From: Podospora comata | Taxonomy: Eukaryota; Ascomycota; Sordariomycetes; Sordariales; Podosporaceae | Assembly: GCA_017354895.1 (NCBI GenBank) | Contig: CP071493.1 | Location: forward strand, 1,984,001 to 2,048,000 | Reading direction: 5' to 3' | Length of the DNA: 64,000 bases | In this document: one piece after another, positions 21,427-32,253 of the stretch | Numbering within the stretch: the first letter of the stretch is position 1 | Layout: each line of letters starts with the position of its first letter | The notes under the pieces: generated by a model | What the model saw: the letters and a program-made list of their open reading frames with translations, nothing else | Databases searched by the model: none | What the model was told of the DNA's origin: nothing | Position numbers and translations under genes: made by a program

Positions 21427-22402
21427 ATGGCTCCTCTTCCTCCTGCGGAGAAGCTTTCGCTTGCCGTCCGCAAGAATGGTAAGACAACCCAACCCCGTCT
21501 TTGCTCGCTTTACTAACAACCAACAAGTCAGAGACGAGTGGGAGAACAACAAGGCCGACCTTGAGAAGCAGCTTTCCGAACTCCTTGGTACCGAGTGGAC
21601 CGTCGAAGCTGACCCCAAGGCCATCTGGCCTTACCACAATGACGGTTACGCCAAGGAGAGTCTTGGTTCTTGCATCAAGGCCTACGTCGAGGGCGCTATC
21701 TACCAGATCAAGTATCTGAGTGGAAGATATGGAAGCGAATTCGCCACAGAGATCAACGACCTCGCCCATGCTCATGTCTTGACGCTCGAGGTCGAGGACC
21801 AGGACCCAGCCCGTTTTAGCTACAATGGTTGCGATATCAAGGATGGCAAGCTGCGCATTCTGTTCAACGAGACATGCCTTGGCACCAACGTCGATTACGC
21901 CTTGCAAGAGAACAGCCTTTTGCCCGCCCTCAACGCCGCTCCCAGTGACAAGCCTTTTAGCTTCCACGCTCGCAACAGCATCAGACAGGACTACGAGCCC
22001 GCCATCGGCGCTGTCAAGAAGGACATTGCCGACCTTCTCGGCAAGAGTGTGGATGAGATCACGATCAATCCCAACTTCGAGGCCAACTTTGCCAAACTCA
22101 GTGAGAGCAAGCCCAGTCTCGAGGACTGGCAAGAACGGCTCGGGAACTTCACGCTCAAGTACTTTGAGGGCTTGGCTTACCAGATGAAGTACCAAAAGGT
22201 TGGCGAGGACGAGCTTATCCAGGAGGGTCTTCTGGAGGCTGTCAGCAAGAACGAGTACGCCCTTCGCATTGTGGACACCCTCACGTATGACTCGTATGGT
22301 GAGGTTGTGGTGGAAGATGGGGTGCTCTACATCCAGGCCAAGCCGGATACCTTCGGTACCAACATTGACTACGCTGCTCAGAAGCTGGTTGATCAGCTCT
22401 GA
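21427..22402 (+). CDS. Unrecognised protein with two tandem domain copies, 308 aa
   Basis: Exon 1 (21427-21478) encodes MAPLPPAEKLSLAVRKN and joins exon 2 (21528-22402) across a 49-nt intron with donor GTAAGA, a perfect branch TACTAAC and an AAG acceptor. The protein reads as two related halves. Each begins with an (V/I)R-D-(E/Y) helix, then a (L)GN/GS...YFEG/YVEG...YQ(I/M)KY motif, a strand pair, and finally LRI.FNETCLGTNVDYA or LYIQAKPDTFGTNIDYA. The repeated (F/L)GTN(V/I)DYA motif and the YQxKY motif make internal duplication clear. There is no signal peptide or membrane helix. Function is unknown; strong codon bias toward C-ending codons suggests good expression. Confidence 0.8.
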
Positions 22403-23462
22403 GAGAAAGAGATGCTTGGTCGAAGTGGTCTACGGACACATTGTTCTAGACCTGCGGTGCGCAGATACATAGTCATTGATAGGAATACAAAGGACCCGTG
22501 TACATACACAAGCTGTCTCACACCATCGTCGTCCTACTTTGCTGCCTTCATAGTCGGAGAATATTTGTCAACGGTTTGGGACAGGACCACGGGAACGAGA
22601 GACTGGGGACGTTGAGGGGTCCTGGTAATCCTTGAAGAATACCACCTCCACCACAGCGGAACGGGATGCCACTTCGAGAATCGCCTCTATCCATCCCATG
22701 TCGATCATTCCCCTCAAGCCCCGTCGGATTAAATTGGAGGTTCGGCACCGAGGAACGGGGACACACGAAGACAGCCAGCGTTATCAGCTTGCAAAGTACG
22801 GCGGCATGGATGGACGATGGGGTCATTCCCAACCTCGCCGACGTGGAGAATTCGAGCGATCATGTTCTACAAAACCTCTTCTCAACTTTCACTCACATTC
22901 TTCTTGGCGACATCGGTCCAATATCACCGGACAGATCCCTTTCAAGGCGTACAAGCATAACCTCTAGATTCTGCCGACGGATGCGCTGTTATACAGGCAA
23001 CTGGTAAGTTACCTCACGCTAACAGACAAGGTATCTTCAAATCCACCTGAGGCAACCTATTGGCTGATCAGGAGCTAGACTCCAACCGGCTATCTCGAGC
23101 ATCGACTGCTCTGACTCTCTGCCTACTAGCGACCGAAACCCGATGAAGGTCAGAGATGGTGGGAGGCTCTAGCAAGCGGAAGACGGCGCTGGACACTACT
23201 CGCACAAGACAGAGAAGGAGGTCAGGCCACTTGAAAGGTCATTTTGCCTTATTTGATCGTGAGGCCTTTCGAAGATCATGCAACACCAGCCTGGCCTCGA
23301 GGCTGGTCGGACTTGATATGATCGAGAAGTTGCGATCTATATGCGCATATAACCAGGGCAAAAGCCCACCATCTGACCTCATCTCTAACCTTCTCTACAC
23401 CCACACACAGATTACCCCACCACCAACTCTCCCCCAAAACCTCACACTTAACCACCCTCACC
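22403..23462. other. Intergenic region
   Basis: About 1 kb without a supported gene. The frames near 22632-23007 lack domains and splice support. The last 100 bp are very A/C-rich, typical of the leader of the secreted-protein gene at 23463. Confidence 0.5.
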
Positions 23463-24092
23463 ATGTCCACCTCCCTCCTTCTCCTCCTCCTCCCCACCCT
23501 CACCCAAACCTCCCCAGTCATCCAACAAGCAACCCAAACCTGCTCCGACGCGTCCCTCTCGTCCCTGAACTGGACAGCCAAATCCTTCCACTACTCCTCC
23601 CTCCTCTCCCTCCTCGGCCCCTCCCTCACCTCCCCCTCCACCACCGGCACCGCCTCCCTGACCTTCAACCTCTCCAACCCCGCCCTCGGCCCCTCCTTCG
23701 ACCAGCTCTGCACCGCCGTTTCCACCACCCCCAATCAATTCTTCTACCTTGATCAATGGTTCACCTGCCTCTACACGCCCCCCACCAGCACCGCGTCCAA
23801 CCTCTCCCCGCTCGTCGCCGACACCTCGGCGGCGACCTTTCGGTTCGACAAGCTGACCGGCCGGCTGGAAGTGAAGCAGGACTGGGAGTGCGTGGACGGG
23901 AAAGACAAGACTTATCCGACCACGTCTTTCAAGGGGCAAGGGGGGGTGAATGTCACTCTGGATTGCCAGGTGGACGTGTGGGCGAATCCGGAGTGGAGGG
24001 CGGGCGGGGAAGGGGTGATTGGGAACCAGAGGGTGGATTGCGGGGTGGTGGATGTGAGTGTTGGGTTGGATAGTTTGGAGGCTATGGCTTAA
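23463..24092 (+). CDS. Small secreted cysteine-containing fungal protein, 209 aa
   Basis: A single-exon gene encodes a protein with a signal peptide (MSTSLLLLLLPTLTQTSP). The mature part has four or five cysteines in the order CSDASL, LCTAVS, WFTCLY, WECVDG and LDCQVD, and repeated strands such as TGTASLTFNLSNP and AATFRFDKLTGRLEVKQ. The pattern matches a group of small secreted proteins common in filamentous ascomycetes and often listed as candidate effectors. Its biochemical role is unknown. Two or three N-glycosylation sequons are present (NWT, NLS, NVT). Codons are strongly C-rich in the first half and G-rich toward the end. Confidence 0.75.
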   Translation: MSTSLLLLLLPTLTQTSPVIQQATQTCSDASLSSLNWTAKSFHYSSLLSLLGPSLTSPSTTGTASLTFNLSNPALGPSFDQLCTAVSTTPNQFFYLDQWFTCLYTPPTSTASNLSPLVADTSAATFRFDKLTGRLEVKQDWECVDGKDKTYPTTSFKGQGGVNVTLDCQVDVWANPEWRAGGEGVIGNQRVDCGVVDVSVGLDSLEAMA

Positions 24093-25524
24093 CGACTACA
24101 AGATTGAGATCGGGGGCGTTTAGGTCTCTAGGATGGTGTTTTTAGGCGTGTTAGTAGTTTACCTAGGTAGTTTAGGTAGGGGACAGGAGTTTGAAGGGTT
24201 TGAACTTTATGACTTGCTCTGAAACCTGACTCTACTCTTGTGAGGGCTACTCTTGTATCTTGGTCCTAAGCGTGAAAATCACATATCCCATTTATTTTCA
24301 ACCTTTATCGCGATAATCCAACCACACATCCTCAAATCCTCTCATCATCGCCCCAACCCTCCCACCAACACCACTTGACCATCACCACTTGACCATAACC
24401 ACTTCACCATCATCCACCTGAACACCACATCATCTCCCGCCGCAACACACCCACCAACTAATTTGAAACAGTAAAAACAAGAAAAACAAGAAAAACAAGG
24501 AGTTAACCTACCTACTAGCCATAAGTACATACCATAACCAGAGATAGTATATATTTCAACTCTCGTCCTATACCCTTAAGCAGATTTCAAAGACCAGATA
24601 TTCCAGATACACACCATCTCCACCCCCAAAATCAAAAAGGTCAATAATACAATTGCCTCCATCCCATCCTACAAAAACGGACGAGCCAGTTTGTCGTCCC
24701 CATTCTCAAATCTCCTTCCAACGCGGAAGACCTTCTTCATTCCCTTAGTACCTGAGCTATCAGCCATCCTCACTTTTCAACCACCAAACATATATGGGGT
24801 ACCTTACCCAACCATTCGAGACACCACTACCAAGTACCGCAAGCGTGTTTTCACGCAGCAAAATATCGATCTCTCCAACATCATCACCACCACATCACAT
24901 CTTCACAGAAGGATGCCCCAAAGAATCACCAACACAGAGAGCCCACGGCCCAAAACCCTCAAATTTAATACCTCTGCTATGCTATACTACGCCATGCCTC
25001 CATGCCTGCGCCCCCCCAAAATCAGCAACAAATTGGTATTGTAGAAAATGTAAAAACGTTTGCCTCTCCCTCTCTCAAGTTCCTTCATGTTTTCCTCTCC
25101 ATGCCATCTCCCCTCCCATACCTCTCTATACCCATGGTTTTTGCCTGCCTTCCTCCGCTAATACCATGTATGTGCCTGTGCCATGTAGCGACTCCACCAA
25201 AACAAAAACAGAAATACAAAGCCGCTTAGTTGTTTCATTCCCTCGAGCAAGTCGGGTGTTTGCTTGCTTTTTCCGTCTCCGTCCTCCTCACATAGTGTAA
25301 TCGCAATTTCCCCCGTCCGTTTGTTGTGGTGGTGTAGGTAGTGCTCTTCTCAATGGCCGTGATGATCAAAGATCGCAACTGCTAGTGCTGGATATGCCGA
25401 GTGGTCGACCCCAAAATGTCTGCATTGATGCTTGTCGCAAAAAGAAATCCCCCAATATCTTCACAAGAGCTGGTTGAGCAACATCTTAAAGTAGATGTTC
25501 CTTGTCAATGTGTTGTGTTGACGC
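24093..25524. other. Convergent intergenic region
   Basis: About 1.4 kb with no supported gene. The right part is C/A-rich on the plus strand and probably includes a long kinase 3' UTR. ACCTAGGTAGTTTAGGTAGG-type motifs occur at about 24158-24180. Confidence 0.5.
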
Positions 25525-27724
25525 TCATCTTTGAGCCTCCTCCTCATCAAGCGGCTCAACCCTCACCAAGATCTCCTCAAGCAGACCCTCCAAAAAGGTT
25601 GGCACCTCCTTGCCCATACCCACAGGCTCTTGCTTGTCGTGGTGGTCAATCTCCTTGCACACATGCGCAAGCTTGTACACCAGCTTCCGGATCCTCTCGT
25701 GCGTCGCCTCGGCCCGCTGCTGGCTCGGCGTCACCGGCGGAAAAGGCTTGCCCGGCTCTGGCCTAAAGAGCTGTTGCAGGCTAATCTGCCGCCTCTTGAG
25801 CGCCTCTTCGAGCGCCGGGAAAATCACGTCGTTGAGCGCGTCCAAGTCTCCATTCGGGTTCGCAGGCGCTGGCGACGGGAACGAGGTTGGCGTCAGCGAA
25901 CCCGGATCGACAGGCTCGCGATTACGAGGCAGTTCCTTCGATATCAGCGGCGAGCTTGGCTGATGGGCAGGAATCTGCGCGCCATATCTTTGATAATGCT
26001 GTTGGACCTGCTGCTGTTGCTGATAGCTGTAGGGACCATTGTCGGGATACATCATCGGAGCGGGCTGGTTCGTAATCTTTTGGAGAGGCACTTGTGATTG
26101 TTGCTGCTGTGATCCCCGGTATGGCGGAATCTCTGGCAGCTTCATCGGCGATGCTCGAGTCGACGACGTGTGAGACCTCAGAGATGGTCCTCGAGAATAT
26201 CCACCAGGCCCCAACTGCAGAGCACCCATTTCCTGCTGGATCTGCTGTGCGAGTGCCCGTTCGTATTCGGGAGAGCCCGGGCCAGGTGTTCGAGGCACCG
26301 GTTTGGAGGTATAGGAAGCGCGAGGAGTGTCGTTGAGGTCGGCAAGTGGCTTCTCGGGCGAGTTCTCCCTAGAATACCTGCCCTTGGTTGGCGAAGAAGC
26401 ACCGACGGGTTTTCGCTGAGGTGACATCTGCCTAGAATTGCCAGCCCCAGTGACTGCCTTCAGGGTATCCTTAGTATCCAGAGTCAACTTCGCAGGACTC
26501 GCCTCCCTCCGCCGCTCGCCATAGTCGTCAGAGTTCTCCTGTGTCCTCGCAGACCTGGCATTGGTTGCCGACTCGCCCATGGCGTTCAACATGCCCGGCC
26601 TATGGATCAGGTGACCACGCTCATTAACCAGTCGTACCGTCCCAAAATCCCACATGTCATCGTCGGTGCGGGACTGATTCTCGTATTGAGTCTCCGGCTC
26701 GTCGTCCACATCGTCCTTCTCAGGCTCGTGCGTCGCGGCCCAGCGCTGGTATCGCTCAATGAGCTCCGTCAGGTAGCTGGTCTTTTTCGCGCGTCTGATA
26801 AACGGATGCTTGAGCAGTTCTTTTGCTGAAGGTCGATCCTTGGGATCTCGCTGCAACACCACCTCAATGAAGTCTTTGAAGGCCTTGCTGAACTGTGCCC
26901 CGTCAAGCCTGGGTGGAGGATTCTTAGGTATCAAAAAAAGAACTTTCATGGGATGAATGTCGGCATAGGGAGGCTCGCCATTGGCAAGCTCCAGGGCGGT
27001 GATGCCCAAGGACCAGATGTCGGCCTTGTGATCATAGCCACTTTGCTTGATCACTTCCGGTGCCATCCAGAAAGGCGTGCCCACAAACGTGTTCTTCTTG
27101 GTCATGGTTGCCGAGAGTTGTCCAGAGACACCAAAGTCAGCCAGCTTGACCTGTCCATTAGACGTCAAGAGAATGTTGGCAGCTAGGACATGGTTAGCCC
27201 AAGAAGCTCAACATCCCACAACTTACAAAGCAAGACTCACCCTTGATGTCCCGATGAAGCTTCTTGTCCGAATGCAGGTAATCCAACCCCATGAGCAGCT
27301 CCCGAACAATGATGGCAATGCAGTCCTCCCCAATAAGGCCGGGCTTCATCAAGTCGGCACAGCTCCCGCCAGAGCAAAACTCCATGACGATCCACAGCTC
27401 GGCGCCTTTGGCATACGACCCGTAATACTTAGTCACATGGGGCGACTGAAGCTCCGACAGGATGGCAATCTCCTGGATGATATCGTCGACCTCATCCTCA
27501 GCACTTTCTATGTCGATGATTTTGATTGCCACTGCCTGACCAGTACGCTTGTCCACCCTGTGAAATTTATGTCAGCCCAAGCTAGCAGAATCACATTGTT
27601 GTCACGGGTAGAAATACCCTTTGTACACCTTGCCGAAACTACCCCCTCCAATGCATGATTCCCGGGTATAGAGCAGCTCAGGATCGAGCGAGAGCTCTCG
27701 ATCGTTGTATTCACGTTCCGACAT
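25525..27724 (-). CDS. GCK-III (Sid1/Mst-type) Ser/Thr kinase, 693 aa
   Basis: This is a Ste20-superfamily germinal-centre kinase, the class that acts upstream of NDR/LATS kinases in septation and polarity. Exons are 27724-27618, 27557-27241 and 27182-25525, with 60- and 58-nt introns in phase. The Gly loop [12 protein letters not shown] ends exon 1. The ATP lysine is in AVAIK (about K48), HRDIK is at about 137-141 and DFG at about 157-159. [21 protein letters not shown] is the Ste20 activation segment. After the kinase domain (ending near [12 protein letters not shown]) comes an acidic linker with MWDFGTVR, a long disordered region rich in Ser, Pro and Gln, and a conserved C-terminal helical domain ([19 protein letters not shown] onward). 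Among fungal GCKs this layout resembles Sid1/SepL more than Nak1/Pod6, but I cannot settle which. Confidence 0.9.
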
Positions 27725-28678
27725 TGTGGTTCTGCTGGTATCCCTTGCTTGCGGCTGTCAAGGTAGGTCGATTGGACGAATGTGTGCTGCTCTCGAAGGC
27801 TACGTTTGCTCTCGAGAGCAAAAAGAAAGGAGAAAACCCCAGTCCGTATTATTGTTGGCCAATCGTGACGGACAATGCGAGTGGCATGTAAGGGAGAGAG
27901 AGAGAGAGAAAGAGGGAGAGAGGAAGTTGTGAGTCGAGGGAGTTTGGAAGAGCGGAAAGTTGTAGTGGGAAATCGAAAAGCAGGTAGCCCACAGAAACAG
28001 GAGGGCACGACCGAGAAGAAGCAGGAGCGAATGATCGGTTCGGTCGGACGAGTTCGAGGGTTGTGGATGCTCAGTTCGGGGAGCAAATTTCTTCGAGATT
28101 CGAAAATGGGTACTGTGTCTGTGTTTCTAATGGGAGTGAAGGAAGGAAGGGCGAGGCGCTCCAAGTCACAAATGCCAATACACAGCAATGGACAAGTACT
28201 CCAGGCTGGCTGGCTGTATAGCTGCTGTGGTAGCCAGATATGTACCTAGGTCATACAAAATGTACCTGGCTCGCCCACACCTCCTATTGTCTGAAGCAAG
28301 AGACAATTGGCCAACGGTTTGCTGCTGCTGCTGCTGCTTGCTGCATCTCTCAACTTGCCAGGAGAGAGAGCGAGAGAGAGAGATAGGTGCCTTCTCTGCC
28401 TGCTTGGTGGCTTGCGGCGGTAACTTGACCTGGCGAGAGCGCTGTCTCACCTGGGCACGTCAAGGCAAGCTCAAAGCAAGAGTATGACGTCCCCCCAAAT
28501 GTATCGCGCAGTTGTAGGGGGTGGTTGCGAGTGAAGTGTGGGGTCTGCGGTGCTGGCCGTCTGAAAGGGAAAACAGATGGCGTCTTTCTAGGCGTTGTCC
28601 ACACACGGTTGCCCGCCCAGCCAGGCGCAGCCGCCCAGAACCAGGGGAATTTAGTTTACGCTATGCGTTACAAACTAG
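27725..28678. other. Kinase leader and intergenic region
   Basis: No supported gene. It carries two purine-rich microsatellite stretches (about 27894-27920 and 28362-28384) and a short (CTG)n run near 28320. The minus-strand frame at 27508-28188 is probably kinase leader, not a gene. Confidence 0.5.
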
Positions 28679-28717
28679 CCGGACTTCAACCTCCACTTTT
28701 AATGCCTAGCGCCATAG
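28679..28717 (+). repeat. Left terminal inverted repeat
   Basis: This 39-bp sequence pairs with the inverted copy at 30506-30544 with about six mismatches, five of them transitions. Confidence 0.8.
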
Positions 28718-29361
28718 CCACCCACACCAACTGAGGCATCTAAAAGCCTTAATTTTTCTACTTGCTACTTAAATCCATCAATTTTGACGCTTTTATATAC
28801 TAAAAGACACGTAAAGACTATTTATTACTATAGTTTTTATAATTTACGCCTTATACTAAACTGTTTAAAATATAGAAAAAGTTTTAATAAAAAAATAAAA
28901 ATTATTTTATTATTAATAATTAAAGATTATTATGGAGCTATGATGATAAAGAAAAGCTTAAAATATTATTTTGTTAAGCTAAAATCTATTAACGTAAGTA
29001 TAAAATAAATGGTATATTCTCTATTTTAAGAAAATGTAATCAGAATAGTATAATATTTAAAAATATAACTTCAATAAAATAATTCATTTTTAGATCTTTA
29101 AATCCTTTAAAATTTATTGCCAAAAAATAACTAAGTTAAAAAAAATTAAATTCATTTTTATAAAATGAAAAAAACTTTTTATATTTTATTTCTTAAATAT
29201 TATTTCACTAACAGTAAATATAGTAAAAAAATTGATATATAAGCTAATATAATGAAATAAAAAACTTAATTAAATCAATTTCAAAAAGTAAAAACCGTAA
29301 ATATAGGTACGTAACTTATTGTGTAAAAAAGAAATAACATTCAAAAGTAAAAGTTTGTTAC

Positions 29362-29721
29362 AGACCAACTATATAGCAAGACCGAGTGGGAACTGCAGCA
29401 GGCTGTAGTAGCTAATCAGGAAAAAAGTAGCAGCGGGGCTGCAGAGTGATAAGGCGCTTACCTCTTAGCAAAGGTGAGCCAGATCACTACTACTTACTAG
29501 TGAGCTGCGGTAAGCTAAGTACGGAGGTACCTAGAGAATAAAGACCAACTATATAGCAAGACCAAGTGGGAACTGCAGCAGGCTGTAGTAGCTAATTAGG
29601 AAAAAAGTAGCAGCGGGGCTGCAGAGTGATAAGGCGCGTACCTCTTAGCCAAGGTGAGCCAGATCACCACTACTTACTAGTCAGCTGCAGTAAGCTAAGT
29701 ACGGAGGTACCTAGAGAATAA
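29362..29721. repeat. Two 180-bp direct repeats in the AT-rich element
   Basis: Copy A is 29362-29541 and copy B 29542-29721, both starting AGACCAACTATATAGCAAGA. They differ at only about seven or eight positions, mostly C/T or G/A changes, and a shorter third start (GGTCTATATATAG) follows. Their base composition is near normal although both flanks are AT-rich. The unit contains a self-complementary GCAGCGGGGCTGC. Confidence 0.9.
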
Positions 29722-30069
29722 AGGTCTATATATAGAAAAAAATTAGCTAATATAGATAGTAGCTTGGGTGCGGCTATAAGCCTGAAAGTATGAGTAAAGA
29801 AGTGAAGATTTAGGGAAGTCATGGGTTATTTATATAAGCGGTCTTCTTCTGACATTCTATTTTAGACAGGACATTGACTTTTATTTCTTCATATTTTGTG
29901 TTTTGCACGCGTGCAGGTAATTCTGGCTTTATAATCAGGCTAATTCAGTGCTTACTATGTAGCCTGCAAGCCTCTAGTGTTTTTTTTTATTCTGCATAAA
30001 GTGCGGCCTGCGAGCGAGTCACTGTCACGCAGGTGTATTCATTCAGAGACCTGTTGAGAGTATACTTTT

Positions 30070-30110
30070 GATATTTTTGATATTTTTGATATTTTTGATA
30101 TTAATAAAAC
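30070..30110. repeat. (GATATTTTT)n short tandem repeat
   Basis: About four and a half copies of the 9-bp unit GATATTTTT lie in the AT-rich element. Confidence 0.9.
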
Positions 30111-30505
30111 TACTTGATATTTCAAATTGAATATAGATTTTAACCAACGAAAAAAAAATTATTTTACTTTTAGTGATTTTTTTGGGGATTTTAATATAGT
30201 ATAGTTTATATTTGCTTAAATATATTTAGCTGGGGTCTTCTTTTTTTATTATTAGGATAATATAGGTAGTAATAATATTAAAAAATTATATTATATGCTT
30301 TTGGTATTATAGTTCAAACGGGATCTAATATACTGTATAGCCAGTTTATTTAAAATTTATAAAGATATTTCTATATAAAAAAATGAAGAGCCTTTAGAAT
30401 TAAAAAAATTATATTTATAAAGTTATTGTAGATATTAAAATTACTATAGATACTAGTAGCCAGGGACTTTTCATAGACTTTAATTACCTTAGCTAGTATG
30501 CGTCA

Positions 30506-30544
30506 CCATAGCGTCAGGCACTAAAAGTGGAGGTGGAAGTCCGG
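30506..30544 (-). repeat. Right terminal inverted repeat
   Basis: Inverted partner of 28679-28717; it ends in GTGGAGGTGGAAGTCCGG on the plus strand. Confidence 0.8.
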
Positions 30545-31932
30545 TTTATACCGCACAGCAGCATCTTGGAACGAGTGGCCTGTGCCCCTCCCCCCCGCAT
30601 ACTACCCGCCTTGCCGCCGCTAACATCTGGTCAGGGGTAAGCCTGGCTCCCTGCAACCCTGTTGACAAGGACAGAAGCTGGCGGCGGGGTTGCTGTTGAC
30701 ACCCCACGAAGAGACATCATAGCAACAGCTGCTCACTGATGGCTTGAGATGGGTTGGAGAAGATGATCTTTGACTCTACCACCCATGTGCCTAGTCTGTG
30801 GCTGATGCCGTGAACTACCTTACCAACTATATGTGACATATGTTTGTGGCCATGTTGGCTCTCAGATAAATCTCAAACAGATCTTCTGCCATACATCATC
30901 GCAGCATGAATCCCCTCTGATGAAGGTCAAAAACCTCCGGATGGAAGCAACAGTTGTATGATCTCCTCATCAAAAGCCAACGCAAGACTCACCACACTGT
31001 AGCCACAACCACTCTTCCCCAGTCATCCTTAGGTACCTATCTTGACTAGCCAAAAAGAACATATTCTCCAGTTTTGCCCAACCTGGACCCTCAAACTCAG
31101 GCGACGAGTGTGAGCTTCAACTGGAAATTACACCCCCCTTTCCCGCAAACATTCAGGTAGCTATGCCCAAACACACATCATCCAATCATTTTTAAATCTT
31201 GACCGAGAGTGCTCAGCTTCAGGTAGCCACCTCACCGAGGTGTTTCCCGCTCACCTTGTATCAATCAACCGATTGCCCATCATTGGAGGTTGACATGACA
31301 ATGAGCCAAGAATGTCCAGCACACTCCGTACAAGTCAAATGTGGCACATTAAAAATTGCGCATCATCCGTAAAAGGACCCGACCGATTGGATACCAGAAG
31401 CTATCTCCTGCGCCATGAACTTGCATGGTCGTGTGTTGGGTTGTGGTTTGGGTGCTCATCATCCATCACTGACATCAACTCATCATCAAATCCCTGGTCA
31501 CACCAAAAAACAGTACAAAACATACCCTCATTGCACAATCACATCAGCACAAACAACCATACCTCACAAAATAAACACCACCCATCTATTCTCACTCTAA
31601 CATTTATGCACAAAACCAACAGCATCAGAGCACCAAAAATCTTAGCATCTCTTCTTCGCTAACGGATCAAACCCCCACCCATCCTAATTCACGCAGCAAA
31701 GCCGACACCCCCATAAACCCCCCATAAGAGCCAATCCAGCCTCTCCCATGCTGCGTAAGTAAAAAGGGAAACGTAAACGGAAAAATGCCCATTAGCAACT
31801 AACCTCCCCATTCCAAATTACGCCATTTTCAATCTTCCCCCATCTAAAGATAAGAAGAAAAAAAAAGGAACGGGATAACATAACCCACGCGCTGCTTTGC
31901 ACGCCTGCCTATAATCCATGTTGCAGGCCCAA
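30545..31932. other. Intergenic region
   Basis: About 1.4 kb of normal composition with no supported gene. The frame at 31312-31662 has no domain and no leader. The part nearest 31933 probably contains the 3' UTR of the UBX gene. Confidence 0.5.
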
Positions 31933-32253
31933 TCATCTCTCCGCAAGGTCCCCCTCTCTCGACTTCTTGGTCTTCAACATCGCTTGCCTAACCCTCTCAC
32001 CGATGGCCCTAATCTGACCAGCCGCGTCCAAAAGCAATTGGCTCATCTCCTCACCCGTTGCATTAGCACTACTTAAGTTCTTCTTCATATTCTCCGCCAT
32101 GACTGTCCGCTCTAGAGACGTCAACAATCCCGCAGAGGTAATCGGAGACCCTGCATCCTCGGCAGATAGAGCTGCATAGCAATCGACAGCCCCTAGAAGC
32201 TGTTCCCTGATCTTCTCCGTCAGGTCATGGATATTACGACTCCAAGCGTCCTC
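31933..32253 (-). other. In-frame open extension after the UBX stop codon
   Basis: Directly after the TAG of the UBX gene (32256-32254) the same frame stays open for 106 codons. It reads EDAWSRNIHDLTEKIREQLL, then a helical, Ala/Leu/Glu/Lys-rich stretch (LTSLERTVMAENMKKNLSS and so on), and ends KKSREGDLAER-stop. It could be a stop-readthrough extension, an exon reached by a splice I could not confirm, or a lost C-terminus. No ATG occurs early enough for an independent gene of this full length. Confidence 0.5.

Larger units (their letters stand above)
28679..30544. mobile_element. AT-rich, RIP-like remnant of a DNA element with inverted ends
   Basis: Two inverted repeats bound an 1866-bp block. 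The left end (28679-28717) begins CCGGACTTCAACCTCCACTT and the right end (30506-30544, read on the minus strand) begins CCGGACTTCCACCTCCACTT. They match at about 33 of 39 positions, and most differences are transitions. Inside, most of the DNA is extremely AT-rich with no reading frame longer than about 75 codons, which contrasts sharply with the roughly 50 percent GC neighbours. This is what RIP leaves behind in Sordariomycetes. No transposase is recognisable, so the family is uncertain; a Tc1/mariner-like or non-autonomous element is possible, since a TA lies just outside both ends, but I see no unambiguous target duplication. Confidence 0.75.

Noticed and set aside
23156-23752. 198-codon plus-strand frame before and over the secreted-protein gene
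   Set aside because: Pro/His/Leu-rich reading of the A/C-rich leader and of the real gene in another frame.
27508-28188. 226-codon minus-strand frame over the kinase start
   Set aside because: It overlaps the kinase's first exons in another frame, uses leader sequence and shows no domain.
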